A DNA stretch of 64,000 nt from Monodelphis domestica. Lineage: Eukaryota > Chordata > Mammalia > Didelphimorphia > Didelphidae. Location: NCBI RefSeq assembly GCF_027887165.1, contig NC_077232.1, positions 15,814,755-15,878,754 of the forward strand. The letters run 5' to 3'. Shown here piece by piece: positions 24,958 through 37,779 of the stretch (its first letter is position 1; each line of letters starts with the position of its first letter). The notes beneath the pieces were generated by a model. The model worked only from the letters and a program-made list of their open reading frames with translations. It did not search any database and was not told the DNA's origin. Both the position numbers and the translations under genes were made by a program.

Positions 24958-25639
24958 CTCTTAATGACTACTAAATAAAATTCATTGAACTTCCAAATCT
25001 GTCCTTTGGTGATTGATCCTGTAGTTCATAGCAAATATTTTTTATAATTATATTTTAAGCATGCTTATGCAAAGTCTAGGCTTTCTGTACCTAGATATAC
25101 TAGCTTATTTTATGAATTCTACTAGGCTAAGATAAATCCTTATACTTCTAGGTTCCCAACTTGTCCACTAAAGCAACTAGTTACTCCAGGAGGTAAGAAT
25201 AAAATATGGAATACAAATTTCACTAATGGGTTCTCTATCTTTTAAGAAAGACAGACAACTCTGTGTATGTTTATTCATGTGCAAATATAAAATATTTTGG
25301 TCAGCATGCATTTATTGTTAGAAGTTAAAACAAAATTGATTAATGAGATACTGTATATAGGCATCATAGTATTGGTAGGATTGTGATCCAGCCTAGAATA
25401 AATACCCAAAATTGGAGCTGATTCAATGGAACTCTCCTAACACATGGACTCATATCCTGAGAAATGTGTATAAGGAATAACATCAATATTTTCACCAAGA
25501 TTATTATATCAGAATTGGAGTAAATGGGGATTATCTTAGAGAATATGTTGGGTTTTGCACAGAATGTCATTTAATCACTAAAAAAGACAAAAAATAGGGA
25601 GCAAGTGATCATATTAAAGTCTCAGATGATTGCAATATC

Positions 25640-25910
25640 ATACAAATAAGAGATGATATATATCATTGAATAATGTGAGTATTTGTTTATTTTGGGATAT
25701 GATTTGTGGTTTGGGTTTTAACAGATTATTCACTTCCAAAAATGTATATATGTTTTGAGTGATAATACATGTATAACCCAGATTGAATTGCTTCTAAACT
25801 TCAGGAGTGGGGAGGGAAAAAGGAGGGAGACAGTATGAATAATACAATTATGGAAAACACATGAAAATTTGTTATTAAAATAAAATAAAGATAAAGCAAA
25901 AAAAATAACT
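25640..25910 (+). repeat. LINE-1 3'UTR end
   Basis: GAGTGATAATACATGTATAACCCAGA and AATAAAATAAAGATAAAG match the L1 3' ends at 39490-39620. Ends about 45 bp from the V2R exon 3 donor. Confidence 0.75.
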
Positions 25911-25953
25911 GTGAGTAGCTTGTGCCAAATTCTAGGTTGTAAAAAAATATTAC

Positions 25954-26757
25954 CTTCCAAGAAAGAAGTGGGTTTGCTACAAGTTCTGATAAATCTTTTG
26001 CCTCAGTCTGAAGTATTTGGTGGAGAGCATGAGCCAATAAATGAATTCCATTGTAGATATTAGAACTCTTTTCCATAATGCTCTTGTCAAAAAAAATAGG
26101 AGGTACCTCTGCAAAGGACAAACTTTCATCACATTGAGAAAACAACATATCTAATGTTCTTCTTTCTGAAAGTATGCAAGAAAAGACCACCTCCCAGAAA
26201 GACTTTAGGAAAATGTCCTCAGGGTTGGCACAAGGATGCACACTTCTTAGGAAATCTGTGAAACCAGGAATCTCCCTCTTGGATTGAGAAAATATTAATG
26301 TACCATGAAAATTGATCATCATTTCATTAATAGAATCTGCAGAATAATCCCAGGAAGAGCTAATGACCAACATCTTCCCATACAATACAAAAAAAGCCAA
26401 TAATTCAGAAAATAGATTAAGGGAGTCTGTATTTCCATAGATGAAAATCACATTGGATGAGGACCCAAGGATCCTAGACAAGAGTTTAATGTCGTCATCT
26501 TCATGTTTAAAATTTTTAGGAACTCCTTCTGTAAAAGCCAGACATAAACCATTCGAGGCCATCTCCTCTTTCAGAAGCCTGAAGAATTGTTCCCCTGTCA
26601 GGTCATCTGAAATAACCAGCCCCACCCAAGTCCAGCCAAAATGTAGCATCAGTTGAACTGCTGCCAGGTGCAGAGTGGATTCCCTGCTGCCCAGTTGATA
26701 GACAAATGGATACTGGACCTCATCAGACAAGAGAAGATCAAATAGGCCATAGGTGAG
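25954..26757 (-). CDS. V2R exon 3 (main ligand-binding exon)
   Basis: Residues 180-447, phase 0 to 0, 804 bp, the usual size of the large V2R exon. It opens with LTYGLFDLLLSDEVQYPF and includes LMLHFGWTWVGLVISDD, the family hallmark HFxWTWxGL. Further on are EGVP, SSNVIFIYG and HLLAHALHQILQT. The donor is GTAATA, weaker than the others, and a LINE-1 3' end lies only about 45 bp inside the intron. Confidence 0.9.
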
Positions 26758-26759
26758 CT

Positions 26760-28470
26760 ACATGAATATAAAGAAGAAATAACTGGAGTGCTGATATAAA
26801 AGTATTTTTTGAATTCTTTAAATTTCATCTCAAGTAATGATCAGAGCCTTATACATTGAAGATACTGATAAATTCTCTTTAACTCAATTGGAAAGATCTT
26901 GACTACAATAGATTTAAGAGAAGTCAATTTTGTAGGTGGATTCAAGTTACAGATCACAAAATGACAGAATTGAAAAATGTGACAATTTCAAAGGAACTCA
27001 ATCTATACTGGATCAAAAATCCTTTTTCTCATGTTTCCTTAAAAAATTAATTCTCTCTTTCAAAGTTTGTAATGAAGAAATATAATTTTCCTCTAAAAAA
27101 CTATTCTACTTTTAGACAACTCTTCCTATTTGTCGCTCTTTTCTTACATTCATAATTTTAAAAATCAGCTTCTTTGGAACATCTACTCATTGCTCCAAAT
27201 TCTTTAATTTTGATGCAAATAGAACAGACTAAGTCTCTTGAATAAACTCATAAGTTTAATATTAAAGTATAGTTACATGTCCTTGTAATCGATCTCATTG
27301 CTTTTTAACCTCATACAGCAGCTATTCATTTATTCAACCTTTCTATGCCAAGGATTTAATTCATGTAAGGATAAGAAGGAGAAATTTAAGGCTAAAGAGT
27401 TTTTAATCACCGGGACCACAAAAGTTACAAATCAGGTGTATATATGTATATAGGAATAATTTGGACAACCCTGAATAGGACTCAGTAAGTCTTAATAGGA
27501 GTTGTTATTCCCCCCACCCGGAAAATTCAATAACTTTTGGTGTTCATCAACACTCACCTGTGGCTCCTAGGAGCTCTAATGTGCAAAGTGACCACATACC
27601 AGTAAAACCTTATTTGCAGATAGTCTAAACCAGGTGGAGAGTAAGTGTCCAACCTCAAACTAGTGAAGCAGATAGGATGTCTATCTCAAGGAAGTGAAGA
27701 GCTGCTGCATCAAAATGGGCTGATGAGAACAATTTGTTCCAAAGGTCATGAAGGCAGGTAAAGCAGCAAAGGAAGTACAAAAGTAACTTATGAGTATTAC
27801 ATAATTAGTTTATCCATTTTCTGACCCCACAGAATAATAAAAACTACATAAAATAATGAGGATATTGCTATTTTTTTGTAATTATATTTTCCTTAATACT
27901 AATTTTGGATATCACATGACACTGCAAAATCAATGCGGTTTGAATGGAATTGTACTGATTCCTATTTGGGCAATTATTCATGCATTTGAGTAATCCTAAC
28001 TTCAAATGAATGCTGATATTCACAACTACTACTCATAGGAAACTGCTAAAAAAAAAAAAGGGATGATGAATCATCATGATCTTTGAAAAATGACAACTGT
28101 GAGACTCCCAAAGGATAATGTAAAGAAACAATGACATTATAAGTAAGTTGTAGTAGAGAAACATCAGAAAATTTAACAAAATATATAATTTCTTACTTCC
28201 TTAATACAAATATCCAGCTTCCTTGCCTATGGCGGGATGGGTTTCAACAAGCAAATAAATGGCAATCTGCCTTTGCACTTAACCAGCTCTTGATCCTGCT
28301 TCATTGTCATGATGATGACTCTATATCCAGACCACCCAGGGGTTTTTTTCTTCTTCATAATAATATTCTCTAAAGATCCAGTTTGAGAATGCACATTAGA
28401 TATTTGATACTTATTCCCCAGAAATAAGTTAAATTGAATAGATAAACAATTTGGGTCTAAAGAATATACT
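26760..28470. other. V2R intron 2, no recognisable feature
   Basis: No coding region or confident repeat seen between exon 3 and the SINE at 28475. Confidence 0.4.
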
Positions 28471-28474
28471 ACAG

Positions 28475-28685
28475 TGTTCAGCTGGGTAACTCAGTGGATT
28501 GAGAGCCAGGCCTAGCGATGGGAGGTTATGGGTTCAAATCTGGCCTCAGATACTTCCCAGCTGTGTAATCCTGGGCAAATAACTTAACCCCAATTGCCTA
28601 ACTCTTACCACTTTTCTGCCTTGGAACCAATATACAGTATTGATTAAAAGACAGAAGGTAAGGGTTTAAAAAAGAAAAAAGAAAA
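28475..28685 (+). repeat. SINE1 (tRNA-derived)
   Basis: CAGCTGGGTAACTCAGTGG (A box region), GGGTTCAAATCTGGCCTCAG (B box region) and AAGGTAAGGGTTTAAAAAA end. A diverged duplication is possible: AAGAATATACTACA before, AAGGATATATCACA after. Confidence 0.88.
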
Positions 28686-29255
28686 AAAGGATATATCACA
28701 TATTTGACAAATGAGGCCCAGATTAAAGAAGGGAACACATTTTCAGCTGAAATTTAAAGACAACTGTAAATGCGAAATTGAATAGTAATTTTTAGAACAG
28801 AGTACTGAAGGGATGGACAAGTGCTTCATATATGTAGAATAAATGTACAAATTAATTTCACAATGAATAAGAACATAATCCTTACCCTGACAATTTTCTG
28901 TTGTGAAAGTGGAAAAAAAAGAAAACCTCCCTAAATTCCTCAGAATTTTAGTCAAATATATCAAGGTGAACTGAGAGGATAGGACTATTGCTTGGGAAGA
29001 TATTTATTTGATTCAAAATCATCATTCAAAACAAATAATTCAATATAGCATCACCTCTTAAAGAACAGAGAGTTTCTTCAAGGAAGGGACTTTTTTCTCT
29101 TTTTTTTTCTATGCCTTATTTCAAATCTGTGTCTGCGTCTTCTTGATGAATGTGATTGTGCTCACTGGTGTCAGTACAGATTATATTAAATATTGGGTAT
29201 TATAAACACAGAGATCATATGGGTTGAAAATGGACAACAGTATTCTCTCACTTAC

Positions 29256-29547
29256 CTGTGGAACTTTATATAGTCCTAACAAGGTGGCCATGGCCATGGA
29301 CAGTGTAGATGACATCCCTCCAATGACAACCATTGATTTGTGCTGCCTGTCACAGCTATAGTTAGGGATTGTTGGCCCCTTCCCTGACAACCACATCAAT
29401 GAGTTCTCCACAGCCATTTGACTTTGATGAAAGTTATTGAGAAACTGATATCCCAGAGTCACATTGGGCAGCAAATGGGGGTCCTTGTTGATCTCATCCA
29501 CAGCAAATTGGACAGTGAGAAAATGTTGGTAATGTTTGAGCATGTAC
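29256..29547 (-). CDS. V2R exon 2 (ligand-binding domain)
   Basis: Residues 82-179. The acceptor is ...CTTTAG and the donor GTAAGTGAG. It carries the conserved V2R core FAVDEINKDPHLLPNVTLGY with an N-glycosylation site at N110, a second NYS site, and the lobe-1 segment VVIGGMSSTLSMAMATLLGLYKVPQ (given here only as a position guide), in the region that in family C receptors borders the ligand cleft. Length 292 bp and phase (2 to 0) match the family. Confidence 0.9.
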
Positions 29548-29559
29548 CTAAAGTGACAA

Positions 29560-32090
29560 GGAGAAATTAAGAATTAGGCACAACTTGGAAGGCACAAGAA
29601 TGGCAAAGTATCATGATGGATAAAAAATGGGTCATGAATGTTTCAAAGACTATATATAAACCATGACTAATACTTAAAGGGCTGTCATTGAGTGAAGGAA
29701 AAAAGATGTCAGTGGAAAAGTTTACACATTAGTTAAAATTATGAGTGTGGAAGAGAGTGTATATACCTCTTCATCAGACACTGGAATCAATGGATAAAGG
29801 ATAGATAACTGCAAGAATAGTGTGTTGGCAATAGAGTGGGAGGATTAACAAATAAACTTAATGACTTCTGTTTTCAGTATATTTTAAGGCAAACACCACA
29901 ATTGAAGTTTAGGAGAATAATGATATATTGGAAGTTTGCAAATGCAAGTGTAGATTTAGAATAGCTATTGTGGAAAGATGAAAAAGAAATCACTCATAGC
30001 AGTATACAACTATACATTTGCAAATTTTGTAGTGAAATCAGTCTGCAAGTTTTTGTGATACTCTCAATTTTTAATACTACCTGAGTAGGAGAAGTAATAA
30101 TTACTAGGAATAATCTGGGGTAGGTGTTTGACAATACTTATATAAGTGATTATTGCTGTTTGAGAAGTCATGCTATCACAGAAATTCCACACTCGAAAAG
30201 ACTAGTAACTTGTACCTTCCTTTGATTTTCTCCATCATATATTATTTATATATTTATTTGCAAAATACATTTCTGTACCAAAAACAATTCTTGGAGCTAG
30301 AAATCTATATAAAAATTAAATCCTAATGTGTATTTTTCCTTATATTTGATTCATATCAAATAGCTTGTATGGATACATATACACATGCAATAAAAGTACA
30401 AAATAGATACACAAAAAAACTTATAAAGAAATTTCATGAATTTAGTTACAATAACTTGAAGATTCAAAGTAAAATCCTCATTGGAAATTGGGCACATGAT
30501 CATCTTTAAAGGAAGAAAAAGTATTTTGAGAGATAAAGAAGGCATACAAGCATCTTCTGGACATAGGTAACTGTCTGTGTTAAAATATCATGAAACAGCT
30601 GTGATTTCATGGATGAAAGAAAGCAAGTAAATCAGTTTAGACTCATTGTCAATAGCTTGAAAAAGAGTGTTGTGCAATAAACTTTTAAAGGAAACATAGT
30701 TTTGAGTCAAAGCCTGAAAGCTCTAAAACTGTAACAGATATGCTCTAATTTGATCCTGTAAGCCATAATTAGTCATTGATTTTTTTTTGTACCTGGAACC
30801 AAGGAATAATATTAACACAAACACTTTGTGTTAATCAAATATTATTCTAGAAGCTTTTTGAAGACCTAACCATTCCTACCAAAAACTAATCTTTCCATGA
30901 TACATCAGATCTTCTGCCTTCTTTTAACTTTCAGGACTCCACAATATCTAAAAGGAATTCATTCAATATTTACATCACTTTAACCATTAGGAAGTATTTC
31001 CTTCCAAGAACCCTAAATTTCTGTGTTGGCAAATTTAAAAAAGCTCTCATATTTATGAATTTGATTCAAAACCATTAAAAAAGGAAGTAAGTTGTCCAAA
31101 TCAACCTTTGGTACATGATAACATTTACACATGTCTTTTTCTAGGTTTCCACATGCTCTTCAACCTCTGTTGAATTTTCTACAATGCTGAATATAACACA
31201 ATCCACCAAAAGTAGTCTGACTAGACTTTTATACTGAGAAACCCTCACATTTTTTGTAGTATAAGAAAATTCTTCTCTTTCAATCATTTCATTTTTCACT
31301 AAATTTTTCCAATACTTTTTTTTTCTCATTGTAACCATGTCAGTTGTTTTATTTTGGTATTGCAGATTTTAAAGGCAAAGTAAAGAATGCATATAGCACA
31401 GTCAAGATTCTCCTTCCTTGACTCCTTTGCTATCATCACCTCTTCCAAGACAGCTTTTGACTTGAGTTTACATTCCTTCTTTTATTAAAGCCTTCTAGCT
31501 CTGTGTCTTCTGAAAAGATGATGGATTGCATTCTTGTACTTCACTAAGCCCATAGGAAAGTTGGGAATTGAGTTATTGCATTTGGGGACAATATTGATTG
31601 AAAAGACTGGGGTCCTTCCATTATATGCAGAAGAGTGGTCAGTCACTAACTTTGAAGATTTTTCAAAAAAGAATGCTGAAATTTATTAGTTTTAAGAAAT
31701 CCTTTAGTCATAACAAAACCTAATGTGATTGCTGAAATACTTTCTCCATCCTCAGAATTGTATGTTCATAATAAAGACAAGATGAAGGAATTCTGGAAAG
31801 AAAGAAAACAATTATTAACCAAGAAAAGGACTAAAAAGGAATACAACTTTGAAGGAAGGATATGAGAAGCCATAATATCTTGTCATATGTAATGGAGAAG
31901 AATTAAATGAGAGGAAGGAAAATAGTTGTGAGAGACTTTGAATGTCCATGGCTTAGCAAAACTCCACCTGCTGACTAGATAATGTGTGTAGGAGGAATAA
32001 GAAATATAATGCACTTCACACAACTGGATGTATCCTAGAAGACAGCATGATGCCATTTTCTTGGAGGACATTGTGATAATCATCTGATGG
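29560..32090. other. V2R intron 1, no recognisable feature
   Basis: AT-rich intronic sequence; nothing recognised on either strand. Confidence 0.4.
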
Positions 32091-33166
32091 CAATTCTAAA
32101 ATCAGATTAAATCACTATCTTCTCTTCTAAAACTAAAGAAAAAAATATCAGAAGTTTGAGAAAGAGTAGGAAAGAAAAAATAGGGAAATCAGAGTAAAAT
32201 GATTGGGGTTAATCAAGAGAAGTCTCAGTCTCTCAGGGTTCCAAAAGAGCAATCTTATTCAAAAGGGGAATTATTGACACAAATAATAATGTCAAATATT
32301 GCTATTTTTGCCATGTTCTTAATTGACAGTTTTTTCAGGCATCTAAATACATGGCCCATGTGGTCATTTAAAACTTAATATTGTTTGGTATTTTATTTAT
32401 ATTTTGCTATTATATTATAATGATAAAACTCTAATATTTTCAGCAAAAAAAAATTCAGGAAGTTCTCCTAAACCCCATAAAAGCTTGTAGGGAAAGATAA
32501 ACATTTTGTACTTTTCCACTGCTTAATCTCTTTCAGACAGATGAGATGTGAAGGTTTTGGTTGGATGAAGCTGTAGAGTGATTGTTGAATTCTGAATTAG
32601 TTCTCTTTTCTGGTTAATGATAGATCCTGCTTCTAGTTTGTTATATCAGATTCAGAGACTGCTCCCTGGAAAACTGCATCCAAACAGAGGATTTTTAAGT
32701 AAGTGATCCCCAAAACTTCTTCACTAATATGTGTCTGATAAGAAATCTGTCTTTCTATATTTGGGACTGGTATAACCTTTTCTCAAATAAGGATATTCTT
32801 GGGGAACCTAATTTTGCCACTTGAATCTCAATATTAAGTGTATTCCCTCCCTGCTATGTCTCCCTAATCATTGTTCTCAATGAGTTGCTTCTATCCATGG
32901 TGATAAATTCCTCACTATCTATGTTGTCACATAGTATGTATATATACTTTTTGTCTATCTGCTTGCTCCATAATACACAATCAAAAAGCCCTATGATTTT
33001 ACCAGGTTCTGTATATAGTTTTCCTTATAACATTTGAACCCAAATATTTTCCTTACCAAAGCTGTGGGGCTAGGTAAAACACAATTCTACCCACAAGATC
33101 AGAGGAAATCAGGAATATTGATGACTACATTTTACCAATGACAAAAATAACACAATAACAACTTAC

Positions 33167-33411
33167 CATGTTTCTACAGTTTTCCGTACTGGAGGATTTT
33201 TGAAAAATTTCTTGTCAATATGCCATTCAGGCTTCATATATAAGGACAGGAAGGCTCCTATAACTATGTCTCCTTCCTTTGTATATGTGGGGCTGTAATC
33301 TCTTTTTAACTGACAAGGAGGCTCCCGCATCTGATATTTAGAAAAAGAAAACTGAAAAATCAGGATCACAAATAACGTAGAGAAAAATAGCCACAGTTTC
33401 CCAAAACCCAT
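33167..33411 (-). CDS. V2R exon 1 (signal peptide and start of ligand-binding domain)
   Basis: Residues 1-81 plus two bases of codon 82. The chosen ATG (33409-33411) starts a classic signal peptide, MGFGKLWLFF... followed by a hydrophobic run ending near FSFS, then CQLKRDY and GDIVIGAFLSLY, a block typical of the V2R N-terminus. An in-frame ATG 69 bp further upstream (33480) would put a lysine- and proline-containing stretch before the signal peptide, so I prefer the inner ATG. The donor is GTAAG at 33162-33166. The split codon makes tryptophan with the first base of exon 2. Confidence 0.88.
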
Positions 33412-34200
33412 AACCAAACTGCAAAATTTATGAAGTATTAAGGAAAATAGAAATCTAATAGGATTGGGGTCTTTTTTCATGAATCTACAGACACATTCTC
33501 TGTTTCTAAAGACTTTACTTTTCTAATAATTTTTTAAAAACTGTTCTATTTTAAACATCCCCATATATTTGGGAAATCCTAATAGGAGTCATGACATGGG
33601 CCTCCATTTAGGATAAAGGAAAATGATACCCAAATAGGATATATTTATGGGACATTTTTGCCTTCTGGATATTATTCACCCTATTCCCTATGGATAGGGA
33701 GTGAAAACTGCCACAGCTTTATGCCTCTGGAGTTTTAGTAAAAAAAATATGTTGACCAGAATCTAAAAGTGAGAGCATCTGGGGACCATCCTGCCCTGCA
33801 ACTCTTCACCTGCATTCTCCCTCCTGATTTAAAAACTCAGGTGATAAAGTAAGTTTGGCAACCTGTTTTCTTGTTTATATCCTTGCCATATTATCAGCTT
33901 CTCTGGGGTTTGAGATGTCCAAAGTGCTGTCTGATCTGCCTTAATTGAGTGCTTAAGGACTTCTGGAGTGATACTTCTACTCTCACCAAACTAAATCTCT
34001 ACAATTGAAATGGAAAATCTCAGTATTTCCAGATATTACACCAGGCCGACTCCAGCTAGATGAAAAGGCAGAAAGGGTGAGTGATAGTTTCCATGACAAG
34101 GTCCAACAATTCCTAGAAGGTATTGATTCTAGCCTTGATAATATTAACCACAAGGCTTTGGCCAGTAGAAGTACACACTAAATCAATCCTAAATCTATCT

Positions 34201-34209
34201 ATCTACCTA

Positions 34210-34262
<53 letters not shown>

Positions 34263-34263
34263 A
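34201..34263. repeat. (TCTA)n microsatellite
   Basis: About 15 ATCT units, absent at the equivalent site in copy 2 of the duplication. Confidence 0.95.
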
Positions 34264-34378
34264 TAGTAATAAAAAATTCAACAGTTGATGATACCCTTAC
34301 CATCAGTTTTTCTTCCAGAGACTTAGATCACAACCCAGATATACAGGTCTATTATGGAAGATCCTTTTCTCAGTCTTC

Positions 34379-35035
34379 TGTAAGGGGGGGGTGGAAGGAA
34401 ATAATTTTAAAAGTGTTGGACTTGATTATTTAAGACTATGATCACCAGGAATCTAATTAATTCCAAAAAGAGTTTCTTTACAATTTATTTACAAAATATA
34501 GAAAGAGTAAAGTAAGAAATCAGAGAGAGGATAAGGTAAGATATCCATGTTTCTCTCAAGAGGTTAGTTTTTTTTTCCAGAAAATTCAGCAGGAAAGAGT
34601 CAGCTTTTCATTCACCATATGTCAGTTCAAAGGAACAGGGTCTCAGGTCCAGTCAGCAGTTTCTTCTGACCCTCTTCACCAGTATCAACTCGAAAACATG
34701 ACAAATTAAACTCCTTTCAGGAAGTTGTCACACCTTTTTAAAGACATTTTCTCTTGCATCACTTCCTGTGCCTTCCCCTAATTCTATGTCTACCAATCAC
34801 AGTTAACACCCTGTCTAGGACTGCCCAGAAGGCAGTCAGTCAATTCTGATTTGTCACCCACTATTGCACACATGAGTCACAGACATCCCCCACTCAAGTG
34901 TGAATGGGATGTTTGAACCTTTGGAGATTAAATCTAAAATGGGCAGATCTTCATACTCAATTTTTAAGTAAAGCGTTTACACTTTTGGAGATTAAAATCT
35001 AAAAATAGGCCTGGGTTACAATTTAAATCTTCACA
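34379..35035 (-). repeat. Solo LTR, copy-1-specific insertion
   Basis: The minus strand starts TGTGAAGATTTAAATTG and ends CCCCCCCCTTACA. Contains TCACTTCCTGTGCCTTCCCC and GATTTGTCACCCACTA, shared with the LTR fragment at 43950-44230 and, more loosely, 44344-45036. Flanks CTTC and CTTT are a near-match 4-bp duplication. Absent from the aligned position in copy 2, near 41890. Confidence 0.65.
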
Positions 35036-35514
35036 CTTTCCATCACTTTACCATTTGGGACCACCACTTATCCTACACGTATCCCTGATTTCTCAAAACA
35101 AGGCAAATGTAAGCAAAGAATATGCTATCACTTCATCACTTATTGCTACACTTATCATGTGATCCAGTCTACTTACATTTTACACTTGCATATAAGGAAT
35201 AATGATCACTACACTAGTTTCCTTATAACAAACTCTACTTTGATAATACCTAATAAAAGTATTTATTTTTAAAATATCACCCTTTTCATTAAAGAATTAG
35301 AGATTTCTTTGTAATGTTCTATCAACTCATTGCTGTGACCCTTCCTGAATTAACTACTTAAGAACAATTTCATTCTAAGCCCATGATTACCTACAGCTAC
35401 ATTGGTGCGTGGTCAATCATTTTATTTGCAATGTCTAGAACAGCACTTTACATATAAGAGGTGATGAACAAATGCTGGCTGATTTCTTGCTCTCAAAAGC
35501 AAGATAGGAAGATA

Positions 35515-36345
35515 TGTAGTGAAATATTTATTAATTAATTTAAAATACATCAGGAAATAGTTAGGTAGCATAAGTTATTCATAGATACATAAGAGAGATT
35601 AATGAGTTGAGTTTCTTTAAATCTGAATAGAATTTCAGAGAATATTGGAGAGAATTTTCTAAAGGAGCTTGAGAAAGGCAGTTGATCCAATGGCTCAGTC
35701 TTTGGGCTGACCCTGTTTAAGGAAGGTGGTCCAAAGAGCAGCTCTGTGAAGTTGGAAAATTTCAGTGAATTCACATCTAAAAGAATTATCAGGTCAGAGA
35801 AGTGAAGGAGATTATTGGGTGCAGTTCCTGTGGCTGCTCCAATAGGTGGTGGTAAAGTCTGACCTGTTTAGTGGAAAAGACAGTGGAATTTCTTACCAGT
35901 TGAAATTCAGATCTGCATAACAGAGAAGATAAGCCTTACTTATTCCTTTTATTTATGAAGTTATAATTTTTATTCAGATAGATAAGGATTTTAGGTTTTT
36001 AGATAAATAGGAAGAGAGGATTTCTTCGACTATGTCAAAGAAGAAGCAAGTCCTCATGGACCAGATTGGTTGGATGGTTATAGTTAATATTTATTAGCAT
36101 AGGGACCTACATAATATAAGAAATATCTTTCTACTTGGTTTTCCTTTTGCTGTCCATTATTTTAATTTTTTTATATCTACAACAAATATTTTTATATAAC
36201 TAGCCTGAGCCAGAATTCTTTAGACTGCTTTGAGAAGTCATCTTTCTCAACAGTCAAATCAACAGCCTGTTCAATCAGGGCACAGCTGTTGCTAATACCC
36301 ATACCAATACCTATAATCTATAAGGGTCAGAGAACCCTTATAACA
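35515..36345. repeat. LTR-like insertion, copy-1-specific
   Basis: Interrupts the alignment with 42330-42345. Begins TGTAGTGAAATATTTATT and ends AACCCTTATAACA (TG...CA). No coding potential. Orientation not decided. Confidence 0.55.
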
Positions 36346-36514
36346 GAGGACAAAATGGCTTGACTATAGTCCATAGTAGAGTATGGAAAAATTTAAGCAC
36401 CTGAGTTCAGATATGGACATATGGACAAAATATGGTCTTCTACAAGATTTTTAGAGAATTTGGAGTATTTTCTTTTACATTTTAAATAAAAGAGTATATT
36501 CTTTTGAAATGTTA

Positions 36515-37200
36515 AAGCTGAGAAGTGTAGCCAAGATGGTGGAGTAGGGGAAAGGAAAGCTCAAAACTCTCTGACTATACTCTCCAAATATCCTTGAAAT
36601 AGCACTTTAAGAAGAATTTTGGTGGAATAGAACCAACAAGGAAACAGAGTGAAACAACTTTTTTATAGAAAATATCTGGGAAGAAAGAAAGAAAGGGTGA
36701 GTTACGGTGAGGTGAGAAAGGAGATTATTCCACAGCAAGGTCACACAAAGGAGCAGAGACAAAGAGGGAGAATTAATGGAAGGGAGGATGAAATGAGGGA
36801 GGCAGCAGTTCAAATCAAACTGTCTGGATAAGGAAGAGTGAATAGAGATAAAGGCAGAATCAAGATGAGAAAATAAGATGGAAGAGAATGAACATTTAGT
36901 AATCAAAGCAATAAATATGAGTGGGATGAACTCATTCATAAGATGGAATCAGATAAAGTGAATCAAAAATCAAAATCTCATGATATGTTGTCTACAATAA
37001 CACATTTGAGGCAGGGAGATAGAAAGAGAGCAGATGTCAGAGGATGGAGCAAATGTATTAGCTGGTGCAAAAAGGCAAGATTAGTTATCTAGATCTCAGA
37101 GATCATTAAGCAAAACTAGTTCTAATTAAAAGAGATAAGGAAGAAAATTACATCTTAGTAAGGAGGGGGATTGAAATGAAATAATATCAACATTAAACAT
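36515..37200 (+). repeat. LINE-1 5' end (5'UTR)
   Basis: GCCAAGATGGTGGAGTAGGGG, a typical L1 5' start with a YY1-like AAGATGG, followed by A/G-rich 5'UTR. Homologous to 42515-42760. Confidence 0.6.
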
Positions 37201-37399
37201 CTACTATAGCCTCAGAATTTTTAAAAGGTGAAATGAAATGAGTTAGAGAAGAAAATAGACAATAAAACAATTCTAGTATGGTACCTCACTCTAACCAAAA
37301 AGTAGACAAGAAAGAAGTGAAGTAGGTGAATGGAATTTTAAAAATTTTAGATATAAAAGCTCTCTGGAGCAATTGAATGGAAATAGAAAGATGTATTCC

Positions 37400-37770
37400 T
37401 TCTTATGAGCAATACAAGGACCTATTCTCATCATAATGCAATAAAAATTAGCATCAAAGTTCCCCAGAAAGAGAAATCAAAAATTATTTGGAAACTAAAC
37501 AATCTAATTCTAAAGAAGTGGTGGGTCAAAGAACAAATAAATAATGCCATTATTGAGAAAGAAAGTATGGAGACACATATCAAAATGTTATGAGCGACAG
37601 CCACAGTAACTAGAGGAAAATGTCTATCTCTAAAGATCAACATCAATAAAATAGAGAAAACATCATTGAGTTAGCTATACAACTTAAAAAACGGAAAGAA
37701 TAAATTAAAAATACTTAATTAAGGAATAAATTAGAAACTCTAAAAATCAAAGGTATAATTAAAAATATAA
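37400..37770 (+). repeat. LINE-1 ORF2 fragment (between endonuclease and RT)
   Basis: Reads IWKLNNLILKKWWVKEQINNAI and then, after a frameshift, TRGKCLSLKININ, the L1 inter-domain region. Discontinuous with the 5'UTR just upstream. Confidence 0.65.
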
Positions 37771-37779
37771 TGATTCATA

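Larger units (their letters stand above)
8509..33411 (-). other. Vomeronasal type-2 receptor (V2R) gene, complete, six coding exons
   Basis: Family C GPCR of the vomeronasal organ. V2Rs detect peptide and protein pheromones through an extracellular Venus-flytrap domain and, by family knowledge, signal through Gao/PLC and TRPC2. The model joins exons 33411-33167, 29547-29256, 26757-25954, 15840-15622, 14011-13888 and 9413-8509 (245, 292, 804, 219, 124 and 905 bp). All introns are GT-AG and all phases agree, giving 2589 nt or 862 residues plus stop, the usual V2R length. Order of domains: signal peptide (about 1-24), ligand-binding lobes (exons 1-4), nine-cysteine domain (exon 5 and the start of exon 6), seven TM segments and a short tail. 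No frameshift or in-frame stop was seen. The exact subfamily is not assigned. Introns are large because of ERV, L1 and SINE insertions. Confidence 0.93.
32100..36800. repeat. Segmental duplication, copy 1 (contains V2R exon 1)
   Basis: Collinear with 39740-42760. Anchors: CATTAAAAGCT/CATAAAAGCT near 32475 and 40269; exon 1 with pseudo-exon 1; ATTATTCAC near 33672 and 41515 with ATGCCTCTGGAG; TTACCTACAG near 35390 and 42227; AGTTCAGATATGGAC near 36405 and 42400; and an L1 5' end in both. Copy 1 holds two LTRs absent from copy 2. Confidence 0.75.

Noticed and set aside
33480-33480. Upstream in-frame ATG for V2R exon 1
   Set aside because: Would place 23 polar or charged residues before the signal peptide; the inner ATG at 33411 fits the family.
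34201-34263. Regular short repeats as a CRISPR-like array
   Set aside because: Simple tetranucleotide microsatellite in a mammalian genome.
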